NCBI GenBank assembly: GCA_963762205.1
Contig: CAVXJZ010000002.1
Location: forward strand, 186,001 to 250,000
Source of the DNA: VRUE01 sp963762205
GTDB taxonomy: Bacteria > Actinomycetota > Thermoleophilia > Solirubrobacterales > 70-9
DNA: 64,000 nt
Direction of reading: 5' to 3'
Below the pieces are notes generated by a model, which worked only from the letters and a program-made list of their open reading frames with translations, made no database searches and was not told the DNA's origin. Below are positions 1-8,001 of the stretch, piece after piece. Position numbers and translations under genes: made by a program. Positions within the stretch are counted from its first letter, which is position 1. Each line of letters starts with the position of its first letter.

Positions 1-31
1 CAGCTAACCCCGTAGGCGCAGAGAAAGCGAG

Positions 32-694
32 TTGAAGACAGAGATGCGTCTACTCCTGCCTGCGACGCTGGCCGCCGCCATGCTGCTCCCGGCGGCGACG
101 GCCGCGGCGAAGCGACCGCACGAGCACCACAAGCCGAGGCGCGTCCACGCCCACCTGTCGCTGCACGTCTCCCGGCACAACGTCCTCTCCGGCCGCGACC
201 TGGCGGTCAGCGGCCGGATCAGGCCCAGCGCCGGCGGCGCCCACCGGGTGAAGATCGTCGTCAGCGGGCCCGCGGGCGGCCGCATCCGCACCCTCACCAA
301 ACGCGACGGGACCTTCCGCACGCACTGGGGGCTGCACGGGACCGGGATCTACGAGGTCCGCGCCTACGGCATCCACGACCGGCACGTGAGCGGCTCACGG
401 AGCGCCGGGCGCCGGGTCGCCGTCTACAGGCCGGCCGCCGCCTCCTACTACGGCCCGGGCCTCTACGGGGGCGCCCTCGCCTGCGGCGGCACGCTGCAGC
501 CGGGCACGCTCGGGGTCGCCCACAAGTGGCTGCCCTGCGGGACGAGGGTCAGGCTGCGCTACCGGGGCCGCTCGATCACCGTCCCCGTCGTCGACCGCGG
601 CCCCTACGTGGGCGGCCGCGACTTCGACCTGACGGCGGCGACCAGGGCCCGCCTGCGCTTCCCCGACCTCGGTGTGGTCCTCTCGACCCGCTGA
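32..694 (+). CDS. RlpA-like secreted protein with double-psi beta-barrel domain
   Basis: A secreted cell-wall protein of the RlpA/DPBB type. Residues 5-26 form a signal peptide ending in an alanine-rich stretch. Residues 40-130 are a basic linker or beta-sandwich region. The DPBB domain lies at about 150-215 and keeps the RlpA signatures GVAHKWLPCGT (with its histidine) and VVDRGPY (with its aspartate), followed by DLT. In well-studied RlpA proteins this fold cleaves or binds peptidoglycan. Activity here is inferred from the retained His and Asp. Two cysteines (ACGG and LPCGT) could form a disulfide in the exported protein. TTG at 32 follows a purine-rich GAGAAAG; ATG at 44 is an equally plausible start. 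The gene stands alone and converges on dinB. Confidence 0.8.
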   Translation: MKTEMRLLLPATLAAAMLLPAATAAAKRPHEHHKPRRVHAHLSLHVSRHNVLSGRDLAVSGRIRPSAGGAHRVKIVVSGPAGGRIRTLTKRDGTFRTHWGLHGTGIYEVRAYGIHDRHVSGSRSAGRRVAVYRPAAASYYGPGLYGGALACGGTLQPGTLGVAHKWLPCGTRVRLRYRGRSITVPVVDRGPYVGGRDFDLTAATRARLRFPDLGVVLSTR

Positions 695-703
695 CGCACA
701 CCC

Positions 704-1789
704 TCAGCCGGGCATGCTGAGCTGCATCTGGGACTCCGGGTCGTCCCTCCCGGCGGGCTCGTGCTCGCCGAACTGGGCGACCCGGACCCCGAGCAGCCGC
801 ACCGGTCGGGGAGGCGCGTAGGCGCGCAGCAGGTCGAGGGCGACCTCGGTCACGACCGCGACATCGGCGGTCGCCCGCTCAAGCGTCTGCGAGCGGGTGA
901 CGTTCGTCCAGTCGTCGAGGCGGACCTTGATCCCGATCGTCCGCCCGCGCAGGTCGCGCGCCCGCAGCCGCCGGCAGAGCTCCTCGGCGAGCGAGGTGAG
1001 CGAGGCGGCCATCGCCTTCGGATCCTCGACGTCGGTGTCGAAGGTGATCTCCGTCGACTGCGACTTGGTCTCGTGCTGGACGACCACCGGCGTCTCGTCC
1101 TCGAGGCGGGCCCGACGTGCCAGCCAGCCGCCGGCGCGCGGCCCGAACGCCTGCTCCAGCTCGGCCTCGTCGCGCGCGCCGAGCTCGGCGAGGGTGCGGA
1201 TGCCCATCCGCTCGAGGCGCTCGATCGTCTTCGGCCCGATCCCGGGCACGAGGCCGGGCGACTCCCCCGCGAAGCGCTCGAGCGCCCGCTCCCGCGAGAG
1301 CACGACCAGCCCGCCGGGCTTCCCGAGCTCGCTGGTGACCTTCGCCAGCATGCGGCTCTCGGAGATCCCGATCGAGCAGCCGAGGCGGGTCTCGTCGCCG
1401 ATCTGAGCGGCGATCCGCCGCATCGTCGCCTTCGGCGAGAAGATGCCCGTCAGGTCGACATAGGCCTCGTCGAGGCCGACCACCTCGACCGTCTCGGCGT
1501 TGCGGCGCAGGATCGACATCACCTCTGCCGATGCCGCTCGGTAGGCGGCGAAGTCGGGGCGCAGGTAGACCGCGTCGGGAAGCCGCCGGCGCGCCACCGC
1601 CGCCGGCATCGCCGAGTGGATCCCGGCGAGCCTGCGCGCCTCGTAGCTGGCCGTGGTCACCACCGCCCGCGGCCCGGAGCCACAGACGATCACGGGCTTC
1701 CCCCTGAGCTCCGGCCGCCGCCGCAGCTCGACCGACGCATAGAAGGCGTCCATGTCGAGATGGGCGATGCAGCGCGGCGGATCCGGCAT
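704..1789 (-). CDS. dinB: DNA polymerase IV (Y-family translesion polymerase)
   Basis: Error-prone Y-family DNA polymerase for lesion bypass. The start MPDPPR (ATG at 1789) puts the first metal ligand in LDMDAFYASVE at D12 and the catalytic pair in GLDEAYVDL at D107/E108, matching family spacing. A longer reading frame upstream adds 36 residues with no family resemblance. The helix-hairpin-helix PGIGPKTIERL lies at about 180 and the little-finger domain at 240-345. The extreme C-terminus QMQLSM looks like a sliding-clamp binding motif. At 361 aa the length is normal. No LexA-box-like sequence was recognised upstream; an 11-bp palindrome at 1856-1890 sits in the promoter region. Confidence 0.93.
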   Translation of the reverse strand: MPDPPRCIAHLDMDAFYASVELRRRPELRGKPVIVCGSGPRAVVTTASYEARRLAGIHSAMPAAVARRRLPDAVYLRPDFAAYRAASAEVMSILRRNAETVEVVGLDEAYVDLTGIFSPKATMRRIAAQIGDETRLGCSIGISESRMLAKVTSELGKPGGLVVLSRERALERFAGESPGLVPGIGPKTIERLERMGIRTLAELGARDEAELEQAFGPRAGGWLARRARLEDETPVVVQHETKSQSTEITFDTDVEDPKAMAASLTSLAEELCRRLRARDLRGRTIGIKVRLDDWTNVTRSQTLERATADVAVVTEVALDLLRAYAPPRPVRLLGVRVAQFGEHEPAGRDDPESQMQLSMPG

Positions 1790-1855
1790 CGCCCTGCAGG
1801 GTAGGCCCCGGCCAAGCGGATCCAGACGTCGATTCAGCCCCACATCTGCGGTGAT

Positions 1856-1890
1856 GGCGACTTTCCCACCCATACGGTCGGAAAGTCGCC
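1856..1890. repeat. Perfect 11-bp intergenic palindrome upstream of dinB
   Basis: GGCGACTTTCC at 1856-1866 is exactly complementary to GGAAAGTCGCC at 1880-1890, with a 13-nt loop. It lies in the 166-bp gap between dinB and the lipoprotein gene, both on the minus strand. The arm sequence (ACTTTCC/GGAAAGT) resembles palindromes at 25086 and 29410, so it may belong to a dispersed family. It could act as an operator, a terminator for the lipoprotein transcript, or a REP-like element. There is no T-tract. Confidence 0.6.
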
Positions 1891-1955
1891 AGCGCAAGTC
1901 GTCACGAATCGACAGCGCAACCGCGCCAGCGGTCGCCAGGGCATGGACTCGACAT

Positions 1956-2822
1956 CTACGGGAGGTGCTCGAGAGCGCGCTCGTGGAGCAGCCGCAGGAG
2001 GTTTCCCTCCAGCGCCCTGGAGACCGGGTCGGGAATCCCGGTGGCGGTCAGGGTCACTTCGGCGGGCCCCGCGACGAAGGCGAAGACGTCCACGTAGGCG
2101 GGCAGGGTGCGCGTCGTCCCCACCGGGGCCCCCGGCCGGTACGCGGTCAGCTGCGATGGGTTGTCGCTGACCGTGACCCGGGCTGAGACCCGAAAGCCGA
2201 TGGCCCGCTCCGGATCCGGTCGCGGCACCGGCAGGCGGGCGATCGACACCGCCCCGATCTCGGCATCGGGCGAGCCCTCTTCCTCGAGCACGGGGACATA
2301 GAGGCGCTTCAGGCAGGTCAGGGTGCGGCCCCGTCGCAGCAGCCGGGCGCGGCGCCTGGCGAGCGCCGCGCTGGGTGCGACTTCGACTTCGGATTGGACG
2401 CTCAGGGCGCCGCCGGCGCCGCCCGTCCCGTAGGTCTTCGAGCCCTCTTCGGCCAGGTTCTCGGCGACCTCGCGGGGGGCGCCCAGGCAACGGTTGAAGC
2501 GACGCTCGAGCCGGGCTTCGCGCTCCGGGTCCTCGTCGCCTTCGTCCTCCGGCTGCACCTCGAAGTAGGGGAGGTCGGAGGCGCGCAGGTTGACGGCGCG
2601 GGCCAGGCGCAGCGCCTGCGGTCTCGTGATCGCGCCCCGCTCGCCGCCACCCGCGGAGCGGGCGCCGACCGGGGCGGCTCCACCCTCGGCGCCGGTCGCG
2701 GTGCTCGACGACTCGGCGTCGCCCCCGCAGCCGGCGGCCGTCACCCCCGCGAGGACCACCGCGAGCAGGCAGGCCGCGAGCCTCTGCCGGCCCGAGGGCC
2801 CGCGCGCACCGACGATATTCAT
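1956..2822 (-). CDS. Putative lipoprotein of unknown function
   Basis: A 288-aa protein I do not recognise. It starts at ATG 2822. Residues 12-31 form a lipoprotein signal peptide ending in the lipobox TAAGC, so Cys32 would be lipidated and the protein held on the outer face of the membrane. A Ser/Gly/Ala-rich linker follows to about 60, then a globular domain with an acidic patch (EDEGDEDPERE) and three further cysteines. An upstream extension to 2873 would overlap the divergent gene and place the signal peptide internally, so it was rejected. The gene stands alone; function is unknown. Confidence 0.7.
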   Translation of the reverse strand: MNIVGARGPSGRQRLAACLLAVVLAGVTAAGCGGDAESSSTATGAEGGAAPVGARSAGGGERGAITRPQALRLARAVNLRASDLPYFEVQPEDEGDEDPEREARLERRFNRCLGAPREVAENLAEEGSKTYGTGGAGGALSVQSEVEVAPSAALARRRARLLRRGRTLTCLKRLYVPVLEEEGSPDAEIGAVSIARLPVPRPDPERAIGFRVSARVTVSDNPSQLTAYRPGAPVGTTRTLPAYVDVFAFVAGPAEVTLTATGIPDPVSRALEGNLLRLLHERALEHLP

Positions 2823-2866
2823 GCCCCTGAGATCGGCATCTGGCGGCGGCAGCTTAGACTGGCTGC

Positions 2867-3238
2867 GTGGCATCCGCCGAGGCCAAGAACCTCGAGGCGA
2901 TCTCGAAGGCGATCGACCAGCACAACTCCAACTGCCCCTACCCGGCGGCGGAGGTGCGGATGAACCCGTTCGAGATCGAGCGGCTGGGCTGGGACCAGAT
3001 TCGCGGCCTGCCCCTGGTTCCCGACCCCGAGCTCGGCACCGGGCGCTTCCGGATCGTCTGCTCGCGGGAGCTCGACGGCGAGGGCCGGGAGGAGGTGGAG
3101 GCCGTCGGCCGCGAGGTCGAGCCCGCCGTGCCGACCACGAACCGCCGTTTGAGCCCCATGCAGGGGCCGGAGCACAGGCTCAGAAGTTCCAGAAGTCGAG
3201 CCCGACTTCGGAGAGCGAGCTCTGCAGTTCGGCGTTGA
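2867..3238 (+). CDS. Small conserved-looking protein, function unknown
   Basis: A GTG-started ORF of 123 aa, divergent from the lipoprotein gene. The first 90 residues have ordinary coding character (NPFEIERLGWDQIRGL, then a CSREL segment). The last 35 become Arg/Ser-rich and run 59 bp into the convergent ccdA gene. That pattern suggests the true C-terminus is shorter or frameshifted. No domain recognised. A cytosolic location is likely because there is no signal peptide or membrane segment. Coding is likely for the 5' part only. Confidence 0.5.
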   Translation: MASAEAKNLEAISKAIDQHNSNCPYPAAEVRMNPFEIERLGWDQIRGLPLVPDPELGTGRFRIVCSRELDGEGREEVEAVGREVEPAVPTTNRRLSPMQGPEHRLRSSRSRARLRRASSAVRR

Positions 3239-3938
3239 GCCGAGTCAGCTCTTCGGTCCAGATCAGCACGCCCATCGCGATCAGGATCACGCCGCCGACC
3301 GCGACGATCGCCTGGTAGTGGCGCTTGACGACGGCGAAGGCGGTCGTCATCCGCGAGAAGGCGAGAGCGGTCAGCAGGAAGGGGATCGCGAGGCCGGCCG
3401 AGTAGACGGCGAGCAGGAAGGCGCCACGGCCGGCCGAGTCGGTCAACGCGGCGGCCGAGAGGATCGCGCCGAGGGTGGGGCCGATGCACGGCGTCCAGGC
3501 GATCGCGAAGGCCGCCCCGGCGACGATCGGGCCGCCCTTGCCGGCACGCTCGAGCAGCGCATCCACGTGCCACTCGCGGTTGAGCCTGGCGACGAAGAGC
3601 GAGGCGACGAAGAGCACGCCCATGGTGATGATCAGCGCCGCCGAGATCTTGGTCAGAAGCTCCTTGTTGTCCTGGAAGAAGGACCCGAGCCCGGTCGCCG
3701 TCAGGCCGAGGACGATGAAGATCGCCGAGAAGCTGGCGACGAAGAGGAGGCTGGGGCCGAGCACGCGCCGCCAGCTCGCCTCGTCGAGCTCGGCCGCGGA
3801 CACACCGGTCACGGCGGAGAGGTATCCCGGAACCAGCGGCAGCACGCAGGGCGAGAGGAAGGAGACGATTCCGGCCCCGAGCGCCGCGAAGACTGTGACC
3901 CCGGCCGCGGGGTCGCTGCTGATCTCGGCGATGAACAC
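3180..3938 (-). CDS. ccdA: Cytochrome c biogenesis protein CcdA (transmembrane thiol-disulfide transporter)
   Basis: A 252-aa polytopic membrane protein that passes electrons from cytoplasmic thioredoxin to periplasm-facing thiols, used in cytochrome c maturation and disulfide isomerisation. It has about six hydrophobic helices and the two hallmark cysteine motifs, FLSPCVLPLVPGYLS near residue 25 and WTPCIGPTLGAIL near 140. GTG at 3938 is the best start. It sits just after GGAGGG, although the spacing is short; upstream in-frame codons read into arginine-rich non-family sequence. No ccsA/resB partner is in the window, so the substrate is unknown. The 3' end overlaps the convergent small ORF. 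Confidence 0.88.
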   Translation of the reverse strand: MFIAEISSDPAAGVTVFAALGAGIVSFLSPCVLPLVPGYLSAVTGVSAAELDEASWRRVLGPSLLFVASFSAIFIVLGLTATGLGSFFQDNKELLTKISAALIITMGVLFVASLFVARLNREWHVDALLERAGKGGPIVAGAAFAIAWTPCIGPTLGAILSAAALTDSAGRGAFLLAVYSAGLAIPFLLTALAFSRMTTAFAVVKRHYQAIVAVGGVILIAMGVLIWTEELTRLNAELQSSLSEVGLDFWNF

Positions 3939-4031
3939 GACCCTCCAGGCTACCTGCGAGGCCCGGCCCCTGCGATCGACGGAACGCCCGGCGATCGGCG
4001 ATTCGTAATGGGCCGCGATCCGTGGCATGCT

Positions 4032-5798
4032 GTGAGGGTGCTGACCAGGCCAGCTCTGCACCTGCTTGCCGTCGCCTGTCTCCTCGTCCTCGTGGCCTCG
4101 CCCCCGGCCCAGGCCGCGATAGTCGTGGCCAACACCGACGACAGCGGTGCGGGCTCGCTGCGCCAGGCGATCGTCGACGCGCCGCCCGGGGAAACGATCG
4201 AAGTCCCGGCGGGCACCTACACCCTGACCAGCGAAGAACTGCTGATCTTGAAGCCTCTGACGATCGTCGGGGCCGGGGCCGGGCAGACCGTGGTCCGCGG
4301 CAGCGGCAACTTCTCGCTCTTCCTGATCGTCAACGCCTCCTCGGTCGCAATCAGCGGCATGACGATACGCGACGGCACGCTGGTTGGCCCCGCCGTGAGC
4401 GGGGTCGGCGTGTTGGCGGCCACCACGAACCTGACCCTGACCGGCGTCGTCATCACCGACAACGTCGCAAACGCCGACGGCGGGCCCGGGAACCCGGGCG
4501 GCTCGGCCAGCGCGGCGGGGTTGCTCGCCGTCAACGGCAGCCTCAAACTTATCGACAGCAGCGTTGTCGGCAATACGGCCACCGCGGTGGGAGGCAGCGG
4601 CGCCCAAGGCGGGAACGCGGCGGACGCCGGAGTCCTGTCAACGGGACCGATCGAAGTCGTCAACTCGACGATCAGCGGCAACGTCACCGACGCCCGTGGC
4701 GGGCAGGGACCGGCAAACGCGGCTCAGGAAGGCGGCACTGCCGAAGCGGCGGGCCTGTTGGCGGTCCAGAACGGGCCCGATGAGCGGTCGACGATCATCC
4801 ACAGCACGATCAGCGGCAACATCGCCGACGCCTCGGGCGGCCCCGGCGCCAAAGGCGGCCACGCGTCCGCCAGCGGGCTCCTCGACGTTACCAACAGCCC
4901 CGCGGTGCTGATCGCAAACACGACGATCGCCGCCAACGTAGCGCGGGCGCTGGGTCCCACCGGGAAAGCGGAAGCGGGCGGGGCCCTGGTGGTGGCGAAC
5001 AGTCCCGGCTTGATCTCCCTGGCCGGGGTGACGATCGCCTCCAACGCGGTCGCGGGTCCGGCGGCCGAAGTGGGCAACCTCCTCGCGGCCAACAACATCA
5101 CCATCGCCAACTCGATCCTCAGCGGCGGGGGAGGACCGACGGGCAGCGAGAACTGCCTGGCCGTCAAAACGACCTCCCTCGGCTTCAACATCGACAGCCT
5201 CGACCAGTGCGGCTTCCACGCCCCGGGCGACCGGGTCAACACCGACCCGCTGCTCGGCCCGCTGACCTCAAACGGCGGCCCGACCGAGACGATGGCCCCG
5301 GCCCTGGGCAGCCCGGCGATCGACGGGGGGGCGGCCTTCGGCCTGGCCAACGACCAGCGCGGTGTGATCCGGCCGATCGACCTGCCGACGATCCCCAACG
5401 CCGCCGTGCCGGGGGCCGACGGCTCCGACATCGGCGCGGTCGAGTACCAGCCCTCCAACGCGCTCACGCTCGGCAAGCTGAAGCGCAACAAGAAGAAGGG
5501 CACGGCGGTGCTCACGGTCCATCTGCCGGCGCCCTCGACCGGCGTGCTGAGCCTGGGCGGGAAGGGCCTCAAGCCTCGAACCGGAACGATCGCCGGCGAG
5601 ACCGAAGTCAGGCTCAAGATCGCGATCCGCAACAGGAAGATCCGCAAGGCGCTGCGCAGGAGGGGGAGGCGCAAGGTCGGCATCCGCGTCACCTACACGC
5701 CGACCGGCAACGCGGCGGCGACCGCGACCCGCAAGGCGAAGCTGGTCAAGAAGCGCAGGAAACACAAGAGGAAGCACCGCAAGCACGTCAGGCGGTAG
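4032..5798 (+). CDS. Secreted right-handed beta-helix protein with choice-of-anchor Q domain
   Basis: A large exported protein of about 588 aa. The signal peptide (LHLLAVACLLVLVASPPAQA) is followed by a parallel beta-helix. It has recurring short turns such as NSTISGN, HSTISGN and NTTIAAN, and Gly/Ala-rich loops every 25-60 residues. Near residue 400 comes the choice-of-anchor Q signature (SNGGPTETMAPALGSPAIDGG, given here in shortened form as GGPTETMAPALGSPAIDGG, then DIGAVEYQ). The last 130 residues form a beta-rich module ending in a strongly basic Lys/Arg/His tail, as in other secreted proteins of this window. It is probably a surface-attached or extracellular binding or hydrolytic protein; substrate unknown. 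In-frame starts at ATG 4008, GTG 4032 and GTG 4038 are all possible. Confidence 0.78.
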   Translation: MRVLTRPALHLLAVACLLVLVASPPAQAAIVVANTDDSGAGSLRQAIVDAPPGETIEVPAGTYTLTSEELLILKPLTIVGAGAGQTVVRGSGNFSLFLIVNASSVAISGMTIRDGTLVGPAVSGVGVLAATTNLTLTGVVITDNVANADGGPGNPGGSASAAGLLAVNGSLKLIDSSVVGNTATAVGGSGAQGGNAADAGVLSTGPIEVVNSTISGNVTDARGGQGPANAAQEGGTAEAAGLLAVQNGPDERSTIIHSTISGNIADASGGPGAKGGHASASGLLDVTNSPAVLIANTTIAANVARALGPTGKAEAGGALVVANSPGLISLAGVTIASNAVAGPAAEVGNLLAANNITIANSILSGGGGPTGSENCLAVKTTSLGFNIDSLDQCGFHAPGDRVNTDPLLGPLTSNGGPTETMAPALGSPAIDGGAAFGLANDQRGVIRPIDLPTIPNAAVPGADGSDIGAVEYQPSNALTLGKLKRNKKKGTAVLTVHLPAPSTGVLSLGGKGLKPRTGTIAGETEVRLKIAIRNRKIRKALRRRGRRKVGIRVTYTPTGNAAATATRKAKLVKKRRKHKRKHRKHVRR

Positions 5799-5821
5799 AT
5801 TTCCTGGCCAGCCAGCCAACG

Positions 5822-5841
5822 CGCGCCGCGAGCCGCGGCGC
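5822..5841. other. GC-rich hairpin between two co-directional genes
   Basis: GCGCCGC and GCGGCGC (5823-5829 and 5835-5841) form a 7-bp stem with a 5-nt loop. It lies in the 61-bp gap between the beta-helix gene and the thiolase gene. It has no T-tract, so it is only a possible weak terminator or mRNA 3'-end structure. A Shine-Dalgarno AGGAG follows at about 5849 for the next gene. Confidence 0.35.
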
Positions 5842-5859
5842 CAATCACAGGAGCAGACT

Positions 5860-7056
5860 TTGAGCAACCGCACGTTCGTGATCGGGGTCGGGATGACCAA
5901 GTTCGAGAAGCCCGGCACCAAGGAGGGCGACTACCCGGACTGGGCAAAGGAGGCCGGGGAGAAGGCTCTCGCCGACGCCGGCATTCCCTACGAGGACGTC
6001 GAGCAGGCCTACGCGGGCTACTGCTACGGCGACTCGACCTACGGGCAGCGGGCGCTGTACCAGCTCGGCCTGACCGGGATCCCGGTGGTCAACGTCAACA
6101 ACAACTGCTCGACCGGCTCCTCGGCTCTGTTCCTCGCCAGGCAGGCGGTCAAGGGCGGCCTCGTCGACTGCGCGCTCGCGATCGGCTTCGAGAAGATGGA
6201 GCCGGGCTCGCTCGGGGTCAAGTACACCGACCGCACCAACGCGATCGACAAGCACGCCGCGCGGATGTTCGAGATCCGCGACCCGGAGGCCTCGCCGCCG
6301 GCGCCGCAGATGTTCGGCAACGCCGGCCGCGACCACATGGAGAAGTACGGCTCCAACCCCGACCACTACGCCTGGATCGGCTGGAAGAACCACAAGCACT
6401 CGGTCAACAACCCCTACGCCCAGTTCCAGGACGAGTACACGATCGAGGACATCAAGGCGGCGAAGATGATCCACGACCCGCTGACCAAGCTGCAGTGCTC
6501 GCCGACCTCGGACGGCTCGGCCTGCGCGATCGTCGCCTCCGAGCGCTACGTCGACGAGCACGGCCTCTGGGACCAGGCGATCGAGATCGCCGGCCAGGCG
6601 ATGGTCACCGACCTCTCCTCGACCTTCTCCGAGGACGCCGACTGCATGACGATCGTCGGCTCGGACATGTCGAAGACGGCGGCGGAGAGCGCCTACGCCG
6701 AGGCCGGGATCGGCGCCGAGGAGGTCGACGTCTGCGAGCTGCACGACTGCTTCAGCGCCAACGAGCTGATCACCTACGAAGCGCTCGGGTTCGCCGCCGA
6801 GGGCGAGGCCCACAGGCTGGTCGAGGAAGAGGCGACCACCTACGGCGGCAAGGTCGTGGTCAACCCGTCCGGCGGCCTGATCTCGAAGGGGCACCCGCTC
6901 GGGGCGACCGGCCTCGCGCAGTGCTCAGAGCTGACCTGGCAGCTGCGCGGCGAAGCCGACAAGCGCCAGGTCGACGGCGCCCAGGTGGCGCTTCAGCACA
7001 ACATCGGCCTCGGCGGCGCCGCCGTGGTCACCGTCTACAAGCCGGCCGCCGCCTAG
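5860..7056 (+). CDS. SCP-x-type thiolase / lipid-transfer protein
   Basis: A 398-aa thiolase-fold enzyme of the sterol-carrier-protein-x group, which acts on acyl-CoA thioesters in lipid or steroid side-chain breakdown. The nucleophile lies in NNNCSTGSSAL (C83). The second active-site region is VCELHDCFSANELI. The glycine-rich NPSGGLISKGHPLGATG supplies the conserved His, and QHNIGLGGAAVV closes the fold. It starts at TTG 5860 after AGGAG. It is followed 24 bp later by an SDR dehydrogenase, a pairing that fits one beta-oxidation-like pathway. The substrate cannot be read from the sequence. Confidence 0.88.
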   Translation: MSNRTFVIGVGMTKFEKPGTKEGDYPDWAKEAGEKALADAGIPYEDVEQAYAGYCYGDSTYGQRALYQLGLTGIPVVNVNNNCSTGSSALFLARQAVKGGLVDCALAIGFEKMEPGSLGVKYTDRTNAIDKHAARMFEIRDPEASPPAPQMFGNAGRDHMEKYGSNPDHYAWIGWKNHKHSVNNPYAQFQDEYTIEDIKAAKMIHDPLTKLQCSPTSDGSACAIVASERYVDEHGLWDQAIEIAGQAMVTDLSSTFSEDADCMTIVGSDMSKTAAESAYAEAGIGAEEVDVCELHDCFSANELITYEALGFAAEGEAHRLVEEEATTYGGKVVVNPSGGLISKGHPLGATGLAQCSELTWQLRGEADKRQVDGAQVALQHNIGLGGAAVVTVYKPAAA

Positions 7057-7080
7057 CGACGGCCGAGAGGGGAGAGGGCG

Positions 7081-7959
7081 ATGGCGAAGCAGAGAGAGGC
7101 ACTCGGCGGCAAGGTCGTCGCGATCACCGGCGGCGCCCGGGGGATCGGCAGGGCGACCGCAACCGCGCTCGTCCGCAAGGGCTGCCGTGTCGCGATCGGC
7201 GACCTCGACCTGCCGCTCGCCGAGAAGACCGCGGCCGAGCTCGGCGGCGGCACCGTCGCCCTGCCCGTCGACGTCACCGACCGGCCCTCGTTCGTCGCCT
7301 TCCTCGACGAGGCGGAGCGCCGGCTCGGCCCCGTCGACGTGGTGATCAACAACGCCGGGATCATGCCGGTGACGCCGTTCGTCGAGGAGAGCGAGGAGTC
7401 GATCCACCGCCAGATCGACATCAACCTGCACGGCGTGATCACCGGCACGCAGCTGGCGATCGAGCGCATGCGCCCCCGCGGCCGGGGCCACATCGTCAAC
7501 ATCGCCTCGCAGGCCGGCAAAGGCGGCCTGCCGGGGATCGCGACCTACTCGGCGACCAAGCACGCCGTCGTCGGCCTGACCGAGGCGGTGCGCTGGGAGC
7601 TGCGCGGCAGTGGCATCGCGACGCACTGCGTGATGCCGACGGTGGTCAAGACCGAGCTGACCAGCGGCGTCGGCCAGCGCTGGGTGAAACCGGTCGAGGC
7701 ATCGGACGTCGCCGACGCGATCGTCGACGCTCTCGAGGTCGATCGGTATGACGTCTGGATCCCGAGGGAGAACGGCTTCATCTACCGCGCCCTCGCCCTC
7801 TGGCCGCGCAACGCCCGCGAGGCGCTGGGCCGGATGATGAAAATCGACAAGCTGATGACCGATGTCGACCACGGCGCCCGCAACTCCTACGAGGAGCGCG
7901 TCGCCGGGGCCGAGGCGGACGCCGCGGCGGCCGAGACGCGGCAGCGCGAAGCCGCCTGA
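7081..7959 (+). CDS. Short-chain dehydrogenase/reductase (SDR)
   Basis: A classical SDR oxidoreductase of 292 aa. The Rossmann motif TGGARGIG (residues 16-23) binds NAD(P). NNAG at 90-93, N115, S143, Y156 and K160 (YSATK) make up the full catalytic tetrad. D41/D43 after the second beta strand (IGDLDL) favours NAD over NADP. The C-terminal 40 residues form an Ala/Glu-rich helix beyond the usual fold. It has a strong GAGAGGGGAGAGG ribosome site and lies directly downstream of the thiolase gene, so the two probably share a transcript. The substrate is likely a hydroxyacyl or steroid alcohol; this is inference. Confidence 0.87.
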   Translation: MAKQREALGGKVVAITGGARGIGRATATALVRKGCRVAIGDLDLPLAEKTAAELGGGTVALPVDVTDRPSFVAFLDEAERRLGPVDVVINNAGIMPVTPFVEESEESIHRQIDINLHGVITGTQLAIERMRPRGRGHIVNIASQAGKGGLPGIATYSATKHAVVGLTEAVRWELRGSGIATHCVMPTVVKTELTSGVGQRWVKPVEASDVADAIVDALEVDRYDVWIPRENGFIYRALALWPRNAREALGRMMKIDKLMTDVDHGARNSYEERVAGAEADAAAAETRQREAA

Positions 7960-8001
7960 GACGCCTTGAAGTGGGCCTGCCGGCCCGCTAGCCTCGGAGC
8001 G

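Noticed and set aside
50..385. Long antisense open frames throughout, for example over rlpA, dinB, ftsK and pnp
   Set aside because: High GC makes stop codons rare in shadow frames; they are Arg/Ala/Gly-rich, lack motifs and overlap well-supported genes.
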